From JACMLD01 sp044227095 (GTDB taxonomy: Bacteria > Bacteroidota > Bacteroidia > Chitinophagales > Chitinophagaceae): a stretch of DNA of 64,000 nt. Below, one piece after another: positions 1 through 7,295 of the stretch. The notes below the pieces were generated by a model. It made no database searches, was not told the origin of the DNA, and was given only the letters and a program-made list of their open reading frames with translations. The translations under genes were made by a program, and so were the position numbers. The DNA is taken from assembly GCA_044227095.1 (NCBI GenBank), contig JBGAFV010000002.1, positions 372,001 to 436,000 of the forward strand, given 5' to 3'. The stretch's first letter is position 1, and each line of letters begins with the position of its first letter.

Positions 1-1
1 T

Positions 2-1060
2 AAACAAGCTGAAAAAGAAAAAGGCCTTGAAATGTTGCAGCATGGCCTTGATATAGCATTGCGCAACGGTTATCACGAACACGTAGCACGAGCCTATACA
101 AACCTCGGCAGCAACCTGGTAGTAGTTAAAGATTAGAGCAACGCAGAAAAAATGCTTGCGAAAGGAATACAATATTGTGAAGAAAGGGACTTGTATGCAT
201 GGACAAAATACATGCTTACATGGAGAGCAAAACTTAAGCTTGAAACCCGTAACTGGAAAGCAGCATCAGACATAGCCCTTCAGTTGCTTGAAAATGATTA
301 CCAGCCGGGTGTTGTAAAAATAGGTGCGCTTACAGTACTTGCAATTGTATTAATGCGCAATGGAAACCCTGCTACCCTTCCACTGCTCCAGGAAGCAAAA
401 AAGATAGCTTTTGTTATGAACGAGTATCAGCGTATTATTCCTGTAATGATTGCCCTTCTTGAATATGAATGGTTAACTGGCACTTCCCTTATTGAAGAAA
501 CAGAACTACAGCTTGCCATCAGCATGGCTGAAAACACAGATAACATTTACCAGAACAGCGAATTTTCTTTCTGGTTAATGAAAACAAGAAAATTGCAGTT
601 GCCATTACAGCAGCTGTTTACTGGTTACGATACAAGCAATGAAAAAGCACGTCACAACGCTATACTTTTTTGGGAAAGCCTTGATTGCCCTTTTGAAAAA
701 GCATTGCTGTTGTTTGATGGAAATGATGAAGACAAACGAAAAGCCATTACTATTATACAGGAATTTGAAGCAGGTGCGGTGCTTGAAAAAATGAAACAAC
801 TGATGCGTGGTTCCGGAATAAAAAAAATCCCTAGGGGGATAAGAGAAAGCACACGCCTTAACCCTGCTCAGCTCACCAATCGTGAAATTGATATACTGCA
901 ATTGCTGCAGCAAAGTATGCAGAACAAAGAAATTGCTTCTGCCCTCTTTATATCGGCCAAGACTGTTGATCATCATATCTCTTCTATTCTTTTTAAGCTT
1001 GATGTTAACTCCCGTGCTAAAGCCGTACAGGAAGCGCAAAAGCTGAAAATATTAAAATAG
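2..1060 (+). pseudogene. LuxR-type transcriptional regulator, 3' part, interrupted by in-frame TAG
   Basis: The reading frame is open from the window edge (position 2) to a TAG at 134-136 and continues in the same frame from 152 to 1060 (302 codons from the ATG at 152). Both sides read as one helical repeat region: ...RAYTNLGSNLVVVKD before the stop and SNAEKMLAKGIQYCEERDL after it. The C-terminal 60 residues form a LuxR/GerE helix-turn-helix (LTNREIDILQLL ... NKEIASALFISAKTVDHHISSI). Family knowledge: such proteins are large regulators with an N-terminal ATPase, TPR-like repeats and a LuxR domain, so the missing N-terminus should lie left of the window. A tyrosine codon changed to TAG would explain the break (inference). 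A shorter DNA-binding protein started at 152 is possible. Confidence 0.7.
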
Positions 1061-1153
1061 GGAACCCATCTGCAATAAATAGGGAATAACACTGTAAAGT
1101 TTTTGGGCGAATGTTATGAATTTTAATTCATCATTCACTTAAAAAATTATAGT

Positions 1154-1432
1154 ATGAAAAGATTTATTATTGAAAGAAACCTGCCCGGCGCTGGCAATCT
1201 TTCTCCTGAAGAACTGCAATCTATTTCACAAACTTCCTGCAATGTAATTGGAGAAATAGGTAAAGGCTACCAATGGGTACAATCTTATGTTGCAGAGGAT
1301 AAAATTTATTGCATTCACATAGCAGAAAGCGAAGAAATTATTCGTGAGCATTCCAAACGCGGCGGCTTTCCTGTTAATACCATTACTGAAGTAAAGTCGA
1401 TTATTGATCCAATGACAAGTAACCTGAGATAA
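1154..1432 (+). CDS. DUF4242 domain protein (nickel-binding SCO4226-like fold)
   Basis: A 92-residue cytoplasmic protein without a signal peptide. It opens MKRFIIERNLPGAG, and the middle part KGYQWVQSYVAEDKIYCIHIAE followed by HSKRGGFPVNTITEV is the layout of DUF4242, a small dimeric alpha/beta-barrel family whose characterised member (SCO4226) binds nickel. The full domain is present, with no truncation. It follows the LuxR-type regulator by about 90 bases in the same direction and precedes the glycosidase-like gene, but no functional link is evident. The physiological role of the family is unknown. The family call is fairly sure, the function is not. Confidence 0.75.
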   Translation: MKRFIIERNLPGAGNLSPEELQSISQTSCNVIGEIGKGYQWVQSYVAEDKIYCIHIAESEEIIREHSKRGGFPVNTITEVKSIIDPMTSNLR

Positions 1433-1521
1433 AATAGGCAATCTCTTCTGCAGGTTAATTACGGTAAACAAATAATTATAATTAAATTACCGGTAGTTGA
1501 TTTGTAAACCAATTGAAAAAT

Positions 1522-3696
1522 ATGGACAGAAGAGATTTTATAAGGAACTCCGGGTTACTAAGCAGCGGACTAGCATTATCCGCTAACGGAATAACCAATA
1601 ATTTGCCAGCAATTTTTGCAACACCTGAAGCGCAGTGGTTTAATAAATCTATGCGCTGGGCGCAACTGGCATTTGTAGAAACAGATCCCGGCAGTTACGA
1701 TCCTGATTTTTGGCTGGCCTATTTTAAAAAAATTCATGCAGACGGTGCATTGTTAAGTGCGGGCGGCGTGGTTGCATTTTATCCAACCAATATTCCACTC
1801 CACCATAGAAGCAATACACTTTCAAACAGCAATCCACTTGGCTATATGGTTGAAGGTTGCCGTAAAATGAACATGTCGGTAATACTTCGTACAGATCCGC
1901 ATGCAGTGCGTCAAGACGTATATGATGCGCACCCTGATTGGATTGCGGTTACTGCTAAGGGTGAGAAATACAGGCATTGGGCAAATCCGGATTTATGGGT
2001 AACCTGCGCATTGGGCCCGTATAATTTTGAGTTTATGACAAAAGTGAACCATGAAATTATGGAACGCTTTCAGCCAGATGCAATATTCTCCAATCGCTGG
2101 GCTGGCCACGGCACCTGCTATTGCGAACACTGTGTGCAAAATTTTAGATCCTATTCAGGGCTCGACATACCTACAACAACAGATCGGTTTGATCCTGCTT
2201 TTATTAAATATGCTGAATGGCGCATTCAAAGATTAAAAGAGTTGTGGTTTTTGTGGGATGCGGAAATAAGAAAACAAAAATCAACTGCACGGTTTATTCC
2301 CAATGGGTTTCCTGATAAACTGTTAACAGGTAAAAATGCCGATTTCTTTTTTGCAGATCAACAGGCAAGAAGAGGTGTTATTCCACCCTGGAGCAATGCA
2401 AAAGGCGCAAAAGAAACAAGGGCTACATTGGGCATGAAACCACAGGTAGGCATTTTTAGTGTGGGCATAGAAGAAGAATTCAGGTGGAAGGATTCGGTGC
2501 AATCGCCTGCAGAAATAAGAATTTGGGTGGCAGAAGGTGTTGCCAACGGACTATTGCCATGCTTTGTAAAATTTGGTGCTGTAATTTATGATAAGCGCTG
2601 GATGGATACCGTTAGTGATATGTACCAGGTGTATTATCGTGCAGAAAAATATTTGCGCAATACCGCAAGCCTTGCCAGGGTTGGCATGTTGTATTCTGAA
2701 CAAACAGATAAAAGGTATGGCGGAAAGCCCTGGCAGGAAAACAGTCATGACCATGCCAACGGCATGTACCATGCGCTGGTAGAAGCACGTGTACCTTTTG
2801 AAATGGTAAACGATAAGCTACTGGATGAGGCATCGTTACAACCTTACAAACTTTTAATTCTTCCCAACATTGCTGCATTGTCTGATGCGCAATGCGATCA
2901 GTTGCGGCAATTTGTTCAGCATGGAGGCAGCGTTATAGCAACTTTTGAAACTTCTTTATACAACGAAGAAGGTGTGCAAAGAAATGATTTTGGGCTTGCA
3001 GATGTTTTTGGTATTTCGTTTAATAAAAAAGTAGAAGGCCCAATGCGCAACAGCTATCTAAAAATAAAAGCTGATGCAGTTACAAAAACTTATCATCCTG
3101 TTGTAAAAGATCTGGAAGATGCTTATCGGATTATCAATACTATCTATAAAGCAGATGTAACACCTACAACAGATTTTGCCAGTCCGCTTACACTTATACC
3201 AACCTATCCCGATTTACCGATGGAAGATGTTTATCCACGTAAAGAGGATACTAACGAACGTGAAATTTATTTAAAAGAAAACGGCAAAAGCAGGGTTGTC
3301 TATCTTCCGGGAGATATTGACCGTACATTCTGGCAATTAATGAATGTTGATCATGGCAAATTGCTGCGCAATACTATTAACTGGGCATTAAATGAAGAAC
3401 CTGTTGCAGTAGTAGAAGGGCCCGGAACGATTGATGTAACAGTTTGGCAACAACAAAGTTCCATGACAGTACACCTAGTTAACCTCACCAACCCCATGAT
3501 GATGAAAGGGCCCTTCAGGGAATTAATACCCATAAAGGCAAAAACCCGTATCAAACTCCCAGAAAATAAAAAAGTGGTGGCCGTACATTTATTAATGGCA
3601 AAACAAAACCCTGCATATTCAATTGATAAGGGATACCTGGTTGTAAATGTGCCCGAAATAAAAGATCATGAAATTATTGGAATAGATTTTAAATAA
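1522..3696 (+). CDS. Tat-exported glycoside hydrolase-like protein (GHL6/beta-galactosidase-trimerisation type)
   Basis: The ATG at 1522 is preferred over a TTG at 1513 because it starts directly at MDRRDFIRN, a twin-arginine export signal followed by a hydrophobic stretch, giving 724 residues. The N-terminal half resembles hypothetical glycosyl hydrolase 6 (MRWAQLAFVETDPGSYDPDFW, ILRTDPHA, FQPDAIFSNRW and the metal-like cluster CYCEHC). After about residue 380 comes a glutamine-amidotransferase-like segment (LLILPNIAALSDAQCDQLRQFV) as in beta-galactosidase trimerisation domains. Substrate and catalytic residues cannot be assigned. It stands alone between DUF4242 and the sigma factor, about 8 kb from the main carbohydrate locus. 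A periplasmic glycosidase is the best guess. Confidence 0.7.
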   Translation: MDRRDFIRNSGLLSSGLALSANGITNNLPAIFATPEAQWFNKSMRWAQLAFVETDPGSYDPDFWLAYFKKIHADGALLSAGGVVAFYPTNIPLHHRSNTLSNSNPLGYMVEGCRKMNMSVILRTDPHAVRQDVYDAHPDWIAVTAKGEKYRHWANPDLWVTCALGPYNFEFMTKVNHEIMERFQPDAIFSNRWAGHGTCYCEHCVQNFRSYSGLDIPTTTDRFDPAFIKYAEWRIQRLKELWFLWDAEIRKQKSTARFIPNGFPDKLLTGKNADFFFADQQARRGVIPPWSNAKGAKETRATLGMKPQVGIFSVGIEEEFRWKDSVQSPAEIRIWVAEGVANGLLPCFVKFGAVIYDKRWMDTVSDMYQVYYRAEKYLRNTASLARVGMLYSEQTDKRYGGKPWQENSHDHANGMYHALVEARVPFEMVNDKLLDEASLQPYKLLILPNIAALSDAQCDQLRQFVQHGGSVIATFETSLYNEEGVQRNDFGLADVFGISFNKKVEGPMRNSYLKIKADAVTKTYHPVVKDLEDAYRIINTIYKADVTPTTDFASPLTLIPTYPDLPMEDVYPRKEDTNEREIYLKENGKSRVVYLPGDIDRTFWQLMNVDHGKLLRNTINWALNEEPVAVVEGPGTIDVTVWQQQSSMTVHLVNLTNPMMMKGPFRELIPIKAKTRIKLPENKKVVAVHLLMAKQNPAYSIDKGYLVVNVPEIKDHEIIGIDFK

Positions 3697-3720
3697 GCGA
3701 ACTAGTACTATTGAAAAAGT

Positions 3721-4377
3721 TTAAATTTTAGTCAGTACATAGTTCACCATTTTATCGCAGCGGTTAAGATGGAAATGAAGTATGTCTTCATCTTTGTAAT
3801 AGGCACTTAAAGAATTTTTCAGCAATACTTTTGCACGGCTAAGCCTCACTTTCACATTTGCTTCGGTAATATTGAGGCATTCCTGCGTCTCAGCAATGTT
3901 AAGCCCTTCAATTTCACGCATAATAAATATAGTGCGGTATTTTTCCGGCAATTGGCGGATGGATGTTTCAAGTATGCTTTTTAATTCTGCGTTCAGCGCT
4001 TTTGTAACCGGCGTAGGCACTTTGTTGGTAGTATAATCATGAATTTGCCTGTCCATTGTTTGTTCATTCAGGTTTACAGACCTTGCATTCTTCTTTAGCC
4101 TTAGCAGGCTTTCATTTATCAATATTTTGATCAACCAGGTAGAAAAGCTTGCTTTAAAAGCAAATTTTCCGAGATTTTCATAAGCATTAATATAAGTTAC
4201 CTGCATGATGTCTTCCACTTCAGCATCATCATTAATAACGGACATGCCTATACGGTAAAGACGCTGGTTATACCGGCGTACAATTACGGCATACAGGTTC
4301 TTTTCACCTTGTATAATCCTGGTGATAAGTTCATTATCAGTTATAGCATCTGATGCAATTATTTCCGTTCTGTTCAT
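3721..4377 (-). CDS. ECF-type RNA polymerase sigma factor
   Basis: A 218-residue sigma-70 factor of the extracytoplasmic function class. Region 2 is visible at about residues 25-95 (LYAVIVRRYNQRLYRIGMSVINDDAEVEDIMQVTYINAYENL) and region 4 at about 135-190 (IRQLPEKYRTIFIMREIEGLNIAETQECLNITEANVKVRLSRA). No anti-sigma gene lies next to it. Divergent from it, 158 bases away, is a cluster for a membrane protein, a DUF4142 protein and a cupredoxin, and a large inverted repeat sits in the shared upstream region. Autoregulation and control of that cluster are likely from this layout but are inference. The C-terminal tail (HFHLNRCDKMVNYVLTKI) extends slightly beyond region 4. Confidence 0.9.
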   Translation of the reverse strand: MNRTEIIASDAITDNELITRIIQGEKNLYAVIVRRYNQRLYRIGMSVINDDAEVEDIMQVTYINAYENLGKFAFKASFSTWLIKILINESLLRLKKNARSVNLNEQTMDRQIHDYTTNKVPTPVTKALNAELKSILETSIRQLPEKYRTIFIMREIEGLNIAETQECLNITEANVKVRLSRAKVLLKNSLSAYYKDEDILHFHLNRCDKMVNYVLTKI

Positions 4378-4409
4378 AAGAAAGAAAGATCCACTGCTTT
4401 AGAGTAAAT

Positions 4410-4466
4410 AACGGGCAGAAGGTTACAAAATTAAGCTGAATAATTTTTTGTAACCTTTTTTTCGTT
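4410..4466. promoter_or_regulatory. Extended inverted repeat in the ECF sigma / membrane-protein divergent promoter
   Basis: Perfect 12-base arms AAGGTTACAAAA (4419-4430) and TTTTGTAACCTT (4446-4457) are separated by 15 bases. Reading outward, both directions show GTAACC, seven bases, then CGTT, so the symmetry extends over 57 bases. The GTAACC core resembles -35 elements of some ECF sigma factors, which would suit divergent autoregulated promoters. The distance to CGTT is shorter than a normal -35/-10 spacing, so a regulator site or mRNA structure is equally possible. Confidence 0.5.
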
Positions 4467-4535
4467 TTCAACTCTGATACAATAGAAGAAATAAAAAATT
4501 AAATCTCCCATTTCAATCATTCTAAAATTATAATT

Positions 4536-4940
4536 ATGGACGCCGCTTTTCACCAAATCGCCCTAAGCAATTCATCTGTACAAAAAATTTTAAAATACAC
4601 CTATGGTGCAGTGCCGGTTGTGGCTGGTCTTGACAAATTTACAAACCTGCTTACCGACTGGAAAACCTACCTGAGCACTTCTGTAGTAAATATTTTGCCA
4701 TTTAGCCCTTCAACATTGATGTCCATTATTGGGATTGTTGAGATATCTGCAGGTATACTTGTATTTATCCGTCCACGCATAGGTGCATACATCGTAATGG
4801 CGTGGCTCATACTTATTGCCCTCATCCTCGTTTCGGCTGGTCATTTTGATATTGCTGTGCGTGATCTTGTAATGGCGGTGGGTGCATGGGTACTTGCAAA
4901 GCTCTCGCAAAACAATGGCAATGCTGTTACAACCAGGTAA
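4536..4940 (+). CDS. DoxX-like small integral membrane protein
   Basis: A 134-residue protein with about four hydrophobic helices: VQKILKYTYGAVPVVAGLDKF, FSPSTLMSIIGIVEISAGILVFI, IGAYIVMAWLILIALILVSAG and LVMAVGAWVLAKL. The helix pattern and the G/K motif near residue 30 resemble the DoxX/MauE-like superfamily, though the match is by general look only. It is the first gene divergent from the ECF sigma factor and is followed after 36 bases by the DUF4142 gene, so the three genes probably form an operon controlled by that sigma factor. The biochemical role is unknown. An inner-membrane location is clear. Confidence 0.65.
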   Translation: MDAAFHQIALSNSSVQKILKYTYGAVPVVAGLDKFTNLLTDWKTYLSTSVVNILPFSPSTLMSIIGIVEISAGILVFIRPRIGAYIVMAWLILIALILVSAGHFDIAVRDLVMAVGAWVLAKLSQNNGNAVTTR

Positions 4941-4976
4941 GTATTGTTGTTTATAAAAATTCAAACACCATAAAAA

Positions 4977-5522
4977 ATGAAATACAAAACAAGTATCCAC
5001 CAGCCATCAGTAATATTAATTGCCGTAATCCTGCTCTGCACCATTTCAATGCAGGCACAAAATGCACCAAACCTATCCGATCCGGAAATTGCATCTGTTG
5101 CCGTTACAGCAAACCAGATAGATATTAATTATGCCAACATTGCACTAAAAAAATCAACAAATACAGAAGTGTTAAACTTCGCTACTACAATGGCCCGGGA
5201 TCACAAAGGAGTAATTGATCAGGCTGTGGCCCTTGTTAATAAACTGGGTGTTACACCAAAAGATAACCCGGTCAGTAGAAAATTAAATGCAGGTGCAGAT
5301 AAAACAAAGAAGACACTTCTCGCAAAATCCGGTGCTTCATTTGACAAAGCCTATATAGATAATGAAGTTGCCTATCACAAAGCAGTTATAGCTGCGGTTG
5401 ATGGTGTACTGATCCCACAATCTTCCAATGCTGAACTTAAACAATTATTGCAAAACGTGCTTCCTGCTTTAAAAGCGCATTTACAACATGCTGAAATGGT
5501 ACAAAAAGAGCTGAAGAAATGA
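4977..5522 (+). CDS. DUF4142 family periplasmic protein
   Basis: A 181-residue exported protein with a signal peptide (LIAVILLCTISMQAQ, cleavage near residue 27). The mature part is an all-helical, ferritin-like bundle typical of DUF4142: DPEIASVAVTANQIDINYANIAL, NFATTMARDHKGVIDQA, DKAYIDNEVAYHKAVIAAVD and a final LPALKAHLQHAEMVQKEL. The regularly spaced histidines (ARDH, VAYHK, AHLQH) are the conserved features of the family, whose function is unproven but is often tied to stress survival. Its TGA stop overlaps the ATG of the cupredoxin gene by four bases, so translation of the two is probably coupled. Confidence 0.85.
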   Translation: MKYKTSIHQPSVILIAVILLCTISMQAQNAPNLSDPEIASVAVTANQIDINYANIALKKSTNTEVLNFATTMARDHKGVIDQAVALVNKLGVTPKDNPVSRKLNAGADKTKKTLLAKSGASFDKAYIDNEVAYHKAVIAAVDGVLIPQSSNAELKQLLQNVLPALKAHLQHAEMVQKELKK

Positions 5523-5908
5523 TAGCAAATAATTATACCCGGTTCATCATCTTTTTTATTACAGGATATTTTTTATTCCTACTTATGTCCACAAATGGTT
5601 GTTCATCTTCACAAAATACGAATGCGCATATAACAGATACTGTACAAAAAATGCCTGATTCAAAACTATACAAAATTGAGATTAATAACATGAAATTTGA
5701 ACCAGCCGAATTAAAAGTAAAAAAGGGTGACAAAGTCGTTTTTGTTAACTACGACATGATGCTGCATGATGTAACTGAAGAACAACATAAAAGCTGGTCA
5801 TCATCGCCATTAAAAACAGGTGAATACTGGATGCTCACGGTTACGGAGAACGTTAATTATTTCTGCAGCCTGCACCAGGTGATGAAAGGTAAGATTGTGG
5901 TTGAATAA
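5519..5908 (+). CDS. Cupredoxin (plastocyanin-like) lipoprotein
   Basis: A 129-residue lipoprotein: hydrophobic N-terminus with lipobox STNGC (Cys28), then a single cupredoxin domain at about residues 50-129. The type-1 copper ligands are all visible: His83 (MLHDV), Cys116 and His119 (YFCSLH) and Met122 (HQVMKG). The VKKGDKVVFVNYD motif is typical of plastocyanin/azurin-like blue copper proteins. It should act as a periplasmic electron carrier or copper-binding protein. The start ATG overlaps the stop of the DUF4142 gene. It ends the ECF-linked cluster and is followed by a stable hairpin. Confidence 0.9.
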   Translation: MIANNYTRFIIFFITGYFLFLLMSTNGCSSSQNTNAHITDTVQKMPDSKLYKIEINNMKFEPAELKVKKGDKVVFVNYDMMLHDVTEEQHKSWSSSPLKTGEYWMLTVTENVNYFCSLHQVMKGKIVVE

Positions 5909-5931
5909 ATAAAGCTGGTTGCCATTTCATA

Positions 5932-5961
5932 ATAAGAGCCGTCCATTAAGGCGGCTCTTAT
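5932..5961. terminator. Hairpin after the cupredoxin gene
   Basis: A perfect 10-base stem, ATAAGAGCCG (5932-5941) with CGGCTCTTAT (5952-5961), and a 10-base loop. No run of T follows on either strand, so it may be an RNA-stabilising or weak termination structure between the converging cupredoxin and membrane-protein genes. Confidence 0.5.
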
Positions 5962-6015
5962 GTGAGATAACTGGTACTGATAAACTGCTATCATTTTATT
6001 TCAATGGCAAATTAT

Positions 6016-6450
6016 TTACAGTACATATTCTTCAAACTTTTTATTATGAAACAAGTAAGGAACACCTACAACAGTGAGCAGGCCAAGAATTATGACAATG
6101 CCAGATGACAAATACCTGAACTGTATATTGATGGCATTGCTGTCCGTACGCTGTACACCTTGTATTTTCCAAACAAAAAATGCAGTAATCAATATAAACA
6201 GTATAATAAAAATAGTTTCTCCCGATTTTGACATTCTAATAAACCAATAAAACAAAGCGCCAATAACAAGAAAAACAATATTAATAGTAAAAATGAGTGT
6301 GGCCACATTAATGATGGCCGATAGCGGAAACTTCAATATTTCTGTAAAAAACAGATCATACAGCATACAAAGAATGGTGCCAATTAAACCTACAAAAACA
6401 CAAGTCATGAATGACTTGTAAAATATTGTTTTTTCAAAATCCTTTTCCAT
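6016..6450 (-). CDS. Hypothetical four-helix membrane protein
   Basis: A 144-residue protein with four strongly hydrophobic segments: FMTCVFVGLIGTILCMLYDLFF, LSAIINVATLIFTINIVFLVIGALFYWFI, TIFIILFILITAFFVWKI and the region LSSGIVIILGLLTVVGVPYLF. The N-terminus (MEKDFEKTIF) is charged and cytoplasmic in appearance, with no signal peptide. No family was recognised. It lies 38 bases downstream of the Crp/Fnr-type regulator on the same strand and may be co-transcribed with it. Confidence 0.6.
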   Translation of the reverse strand: MEKDFEKTIFYKSFMTCVFVGLIGTILCMLYDLFFTEILKFPLSAIINVATLIFTINIVFLVIGALFYWFIRMSKSGETIFIILFILITAFFVWKIQGVQRTDSNAINIQFRYLSSGIVIILGLLTVVGVPYLFHNKKFEEYVL

Positions 6451-6488
6451 ATAAAAACATTTATAATGATTAATAAGTCGGATGTATT

Positions 6489-7178
6489 TTACCGGCCTGA
6501 ATTTTTAATAAAGGCATTTAATTTCTCTATATTATTAATACGAATGCTTTTGCCTGATACACTTATAATTTTCTGAGCAACCAGCATTCGAAAAAATTTA
6601 AAAACGGTTTCATAACTGGTACCTGCATACGATGCAATGTCCTGCCGGGTAACTGCTACAGCTATATATTTATTTTTGGTGGTACCATATACTGCCAGCA
6701 ATTCAAGCAATGCTTCTGCTATCCTTCCGTTTACTTCCATCAACGCCAGGTTACGCATACGCATTTCCGCCTTCTGCAGTTCAGTAGTATAAAACTGCAT
6801 CATGGTATAAGTAAGCGGATGATCAGCTTTTAATATTGTTTCCAAAAAACTGTTCGAAATGAAACAGGCTTTTGAATCTTCCAGGGCAGTTGCTGATACC
6901 GGGTAAACATCACCGGTAGCCAGCCCACGATGCCCCATCATGTCTCCGGGTTTTGTAAAACGAAGAATAAGTTCTTTATCGTTCAACCAATGCTTGTGCA
7001 CTTTTGCGCTACCCGAATACAAAAAATATACGCCAGTTACCTTTTCACCCTCACTAAAAAACAGTTCCCCCTTTTTAAACAGGCGGGTAGTTTTAGTAAC
7101 AGCAATTAATTCTCTCCACTCCGGTATGCAATGACTGCATAAAAAACAACTCTTTACATCGCAGGCTTTTTTTTGCAT
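6489..7178 (-). CDS. Crp/Fnr family transcriptional regulator with N-terminal cysteine cluster
   Basis: 229 residues. The cyclic-nucleotide-binding-type sensor domain spans about residues 30-130 (FKKGELFFSEGEKVTGVYFLYSG) and the Crp helix-turn-helix about 155-215 (AVTRQDIASYAGTSYETVFKFFRML). Four cysteines lie close to the N-terminus (Cys6, 11, 14, 17) and one more at residue 105, a pattern comparable to the 4Fe-4S ligands of FNR (three N-terminal Cys plus one internal). An oxygen- or redox-sensing role is therefore plausible but is inference. It is divergent from the ClC channel gene. A 14-base palindrome in the 78-base gap between the two genes is a candidate operator. Confidence 0.88.
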   Translation of the reverse strand: MQKKACDVKSCFLCSHCIPEWRELIAVTKTTRLFKKGELFFSEGEKVTGVYFLYSGSAKVHKHWLNDKELILRFTKPGDMMGHRGLATGDVYPVSATALEDSKACFISNSFLETILKADHPLTYTMMQFYTTELQKAEMRMRNLALMEVNGRIAEALLELLAVYGTTKNKYIAVAVTRQDIASYAGTSYETVFKFFRMLVAQKIISVSGKSIRINNIEKLNAFIKNSGR

Positions 7179-7204
7179 GCAGGGTGCTGATTTCGGTTTA
7201 AAAC

Positions 7205-7218
7205 ATGGTTTAAACCAT
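7205..7218. promoter_or_regulatory. Perfect palindrome ATGGTTTAAACCAT, candidate operator
   Basis: A 14-base perfect palindrome lies in the intergenic region shared by the Crp/Fnr regulator and the ClC gene. The half sequence ATGGTTTA recurs at 7257-7264, where it overlaps the upstream candidate start of the ClC gene. Crp-family proteins bind two-fold symmetric sites, so autoregulation or regulation of the channel gene is possible. Confidence 0.4.
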
Positions 7219-7240
7219 ATTTAAATAAAAAATAGTTATA

Positions 7241-7269
7241 CAAATTTAAGTAAAATATGGTTTATACAA
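7241..7269 (-). promoter_or_regulatory. Candidate promoter of the Crp/Fnr gene
   Basis: On the minus strand TAAATTTG (7248 to 7241) matches the Bacteroidota -7 element TAnnTTTG exactly. TTG (7269 to 7267) lies 18 bases upstream of it as the -33 element. Transcription would start near 7234, placing the palindrome at 7205-7218 just downstream of the start. Confidence 0.4.
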
Positions 7270-7295
7270 TATTTTTGCTGCCAACTGTTGAAAAT

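Noticed and set aside
134..136. TAG recoded as an amino acid in this organism
   Set aside because: TAG ends other intact genes (1058-1060 and 48618-48620) with no coding continuation, and the two interrupted genes would need different residues (Tyr and Gln).
605..1039. 144-residue frame antisense to the LuxR-type gene
   Set aside because: It is fully inside the regulator on the opposite strand and shows no recognisable domain; the LuxR helix-turn-helix on the plus strand explains the region.
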